DNA of 64,000 nt from Paremcibacter congregatus (GTDB lineage Bacteria; Pseudomonadota; Alphaproteobacteria; Sphingomonadales; Emcibacteraceae), in assembly GCF_006385135.1 (NCBI RefSeq), contig NZ_CP041025.1, positions 1,457,501 through 1,521,500 on the forward strand, read 5' to 3'. This document shows, piece by piece, positions 62,260-64,000 of this stretch; the stretch's first letter is position 1; every line of letters starts with the position of its first letter. The notes beneath the pieces were generated by a model, which searched no databases, was not told the DNA's origin, and saw only the letters and a list, made by a program, of their open reading frames with translations. The position numbers were made by a program, and so were the translations under genes.

Positions 62260-63909
62260 CTATGCCCGGACCGGTGGTCTGTCTGCCCCGAGTTCTGCAC
62301 AAAGTTCCGGTACTGATTCTCGCACCACGTCAGGGACAATTCCCGGACCAAACCGCTCTGTTAAAAGTTTCAGGGAGCCGCGTAGAAGGTTGCTGCGGTG
62401 CTTTTGATGACGGAACAGGCGCACGACGGTGTAGTGCGACCGCTTCAGGTAACCTTCCGCCGTTTCCGGTGTCATTTTGGCCAGCATGGCCATTATCGGT
62501 GGACTGGCGGGCCGGTTGTCACCCGGTGTCAGCATCAGTGCGAGGCTAAGCTGTGGCGAGGTCGATGTGCGGCGGAATTGATCCTGTGGTATGGAGCTGA
62601 GCATAAGCGCCAGTTCTTTCTGGCTATCGTCCCACCGTTTGGCCGCCATCAAACCTGCACAGCGCAGCACATGCAGAAAAATCTGGAACTGGGTGCCTTT
62701 CTCGGAAAGTTCCAGAGACTGCGTCAGTAAATCAAGGCCGTCCTCTATATCCCCGAGATAAATTCGCATCTGGCCGTTAACGGCAAATGTTGCTGCATAG
62801 GTTGTTTCATTATGAAGAGCTTCTTTGGCAACTTCTTCTGCCAGATGAGCGTGTCCCCGGCCAACAAAAAACAACAGTTTTGCCACCGCGAGGTAGAAAA
62901 GAGGCTGGTTCTGAACATGGGGCAGGGCGTCAAGAAGCAAGGTTTCCATCTCGTTTTCTTCGGCCCTTGTATCACTGATATCATGGCTCTCATCAAGCAG
63001 GGTTGTATGAATCAAAGTGGCCAGAAGAATTTTGCTGCAATGGTCTTCAGGATATTTTTGCAATGTTTCCCGTAACAGGCCTTCGACCTTTTTCAGGCCC
63101 TCATATCCAGGATGAAACAGGGCAGTGGCGTCATCCAGGCGGAATGCAAGCGGCACGTCGCGGGCAGTGTGAGGTACATTGTCCTGATAAGTGAGATACT
63201 GCCAGATTTTGTCTTTGATTATCTGGGCATGGCCTTTTATGTCGGGGCTGTCCTGTTCTAAAGGTGGTTGAATGGGCAGGGTGATCCGGTCAGCCATGAT
63301 AATATTTTTGGTACGTCCGTCACGGACGGTAATGGCGCAGTGCAATTCTGACTTTATGGCAATGAAACTGGGCTCCAGGATAAACACTCCCTGGTCTTTT
63401 TCTGCGGCGGTATTTGGGTCTTGAGCGCTGTTGTCGACAATCCGGTTGCTGGGGTCAAACGCAGCTTTAAGTCCGGTGACAAGCTGGCTCAAACACCAGG
63501 TGGCATTGGGTTTATGGTGCTGCAGAAGCGTTAATCCATGTGCCGGCCGGATGTGCAGAAATATCGGTGTTCCTGACTGATACTCATCTTTACTCAAGGG
63601 GTTGGCAAGCCAGAGGTAGCCTTCGCCATATTGAGTTCCGATATATTTGGCGTTCTTCTTGGGGTCTTTCAGTTTTTTGCGCAACCGGCTGATGAGATAA
63701 TCAATATTGCGATCTGTGGTTTCACTGTCATCGGTGCCGATGGTATTGAGCAACTGGCTGCGGGACAGGATCTGTCCCGGCTTCGAGAGGAGAAGGGTGA
63801 GAAGGGCCCGTTCTGAACGGGTAAATTTCATTTTTTCTCCTGCGCGGGTTATGCCAAACAGAAAATTGGATTCGATATAAAAATCTTCAAAATAAATAGA
63901 ATCGGTCAT
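62260..63909 (-). CDS. Winged-helix (OmpR/PhoB-type) transcriptional regulator with TPR-like C-terminal half
   Basis: A 549-residue protein. The N-terminal winged helix (about 1-105) has the OmpR-type pattern: FTRSERALLTLLLSKPGQIL, SRSQLLNTIGTDDSETTDRN, then YLISRLRKKLKDP and YIGTQYGEGYLW. A middle domain of about 110-250 follows. The rest consists of helical repeats of TPR or bacterial-transcriptional-activator type (LKKVEGLLRETLQKYPEDHC, GDIEDGLDLLTQSLELSEKG). No membrane segment is seen, so it is a soluble HilA/CadC-like regulator without a receiver domain. It could respond to a protein or metabolite bound to the TPR part. Its target is unknown, and the small RNA gene just downstream is one candidate. 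Confidence 0.88.
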   Translation of the reverse strand: MTDSIYFEDFYIESNFLFGITRAGEKMKFTRSERALLTLLLSKPGQILSRSQLLNTIGTDDSETTDRNIDYLISRLRKKLKDPKKNAKYIGTQYGEGYLWLANPLSKDEYQSGTPIFLHIRPAHGLTLLQHHKPNATWCLSQLVTGLKAAFDPSNRIVDNSAQDPNTAAEKDQGVFILEPSFIAIKSELHCAITVRDGRTKNIIMADRITLPIQPPLEQDSPDIKGHAQIIKDKIWQYLTYQDNVPHTARDVPLAFRLDDATALFHPGYEGLKKVEGLLRETLQKYPEDHCSKILLATLIHTTLLDESHDISDTRAEENEMETLLLDALPHVQNQPLFYLAVAKLLFFVGRGHAHLAEEVAKEALHNETTYAATFAVNGQMRIYLGDIEDGLDLLTQSLELSEKGTQFQIFLHVLRCAGLMAAKRWDDSQKELALMLSSIPQDQFRRTSTSPQLSLALMLTPGDNRPASPPIMAMLAKMTPETAEGYLKRSHYTVVRLFRHQKHRSNLLRGSLKLLTERFGPGIVPDVVRESVPELCAELGADRPPVRA

Positions 63910-63934
63910 GACAGGTTTTCTTATAAAATTATTT

Positions 63935-64000
63935 TTACACCAGCGGGAGGCGATAGAGTGTCGTGTTTTTCCCGTAAGGCTTTGAAAAGATATAGTAGAC
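63935..64000 (-). CDS. Possible 3' end of a gene entering from the right
   Basis: Reading the minus strand from the right edge, 21 codons are open and end at a TAA at 63937-63935 (residues ending LYRLPLV). This is 25 bp upstream of the regulator ATG. A real gene tail is plausible, but so short an open stretch may be chance. Confidence 0.3.
   Translation of the reverse strand, partial: VYYIFSKPYGKNTTLYRLPLV

Noticed and set aside
1-64000. CRISPR arrays, prophage, integron or insertion sequences
   Set aside because: No regularly spaced repeats, integrase, transposase or phage structural genes were seen in any frame. This was a reading by eye, so diverged remnants could be missed.
1-64000. tRNA genes in intergenic gaps
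   Set aside because: Hairpins in the gaps were read for cloverleaf features (TTCGA-type T loop, acceptor pairing). None fits. No covariance search was possible.

Overview
The window is chromosomal DNA from an alphaproteobacterium of moderate GC content. No ribosomal RNA, tRNA, CRISPR array, insertion sequence or phage gene was recognised. Two conserved gene strings point to the class: mutS-glnD-murJ-trpS with maeB divergent, and rimI-fur-plsC-miaB-phoH-ybeY-corC-lnt followed by a PhrR-type regulator. OlsB-like and Irr/Mur-type Fur proteins fit the same group. A PEP-CTERM protein, a VCBS-like protein and several envelope proteins suggest an aquatic, surface-active lifestyle. I cannot name the genus from sequence alone.

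Layout. 1-8.7 kb is accessory: the 5' part of a periplasmic solute-binding protein gene, ada, a topoisomerase III with an unusual repeat tail, and an old-yellow-enzyme reductase carrying a C-terminal fibronectin-like domain and flanked by two MarR-type regulators. 8.9-15.8 kb holds a DUF819 transporter-like protein, a small membrane protein, dnaJ-dnaK on the minus strand, and lepB with a copper chaperone on the plus strand. 15.9-28.7 kb is the most unusual part. It has a TPR-like sensor histidine kinase and a type I secretion operon with two different ABC subunits and one HlyD adaptor. Divergent from these are a short cysteine-containing VCBS-like protein, a LolA-like periplasmic protein, an AMIN-plus-beta-barrel outer membrane protein and a membrane-anchored coiled-coil protein.

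28.8-35.3 kb has comM, an orphan PEP-CTERM protein, a SYLF lipid-binding protein, an AmpG-type permease, a zinc-ribbon/methyltransferase-like remnant, an OlsB-type N-acyltransferase and a helix-hairpin-helix protein. 35.3-49.2 kb is housekeeping: maeB, mutS, glnD, murJ, trpS, a DUF4136 lipoprotein, DUF2333, a universal stress protein and a NifU-like scaffold. 49.2-61.9 kb continues with a polysaccharide deacetylase, a nitroreductase-fold reductase, the tsaB-rimI-fur-plsC and miaB-phoH-ybeY-corC-lnt strings, phrR, DUF952-pyrD and a cupin. The right end holds a likely small RNA gene of about 155 nt and a winged-helix regulator with a TPR-like C-terminus.

The best candidate for an undescribed system is 15.9-28.7 kb. 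It is a heterodimeric, asymmetrically degenerate type I exporter with no TolC gene beside it, facing genes for a VCBS-like candidate substrate, a LolA-like carrier and a new-looking AMIN/beta-barrel outer membrane protein. That these work together is inferred from position only.
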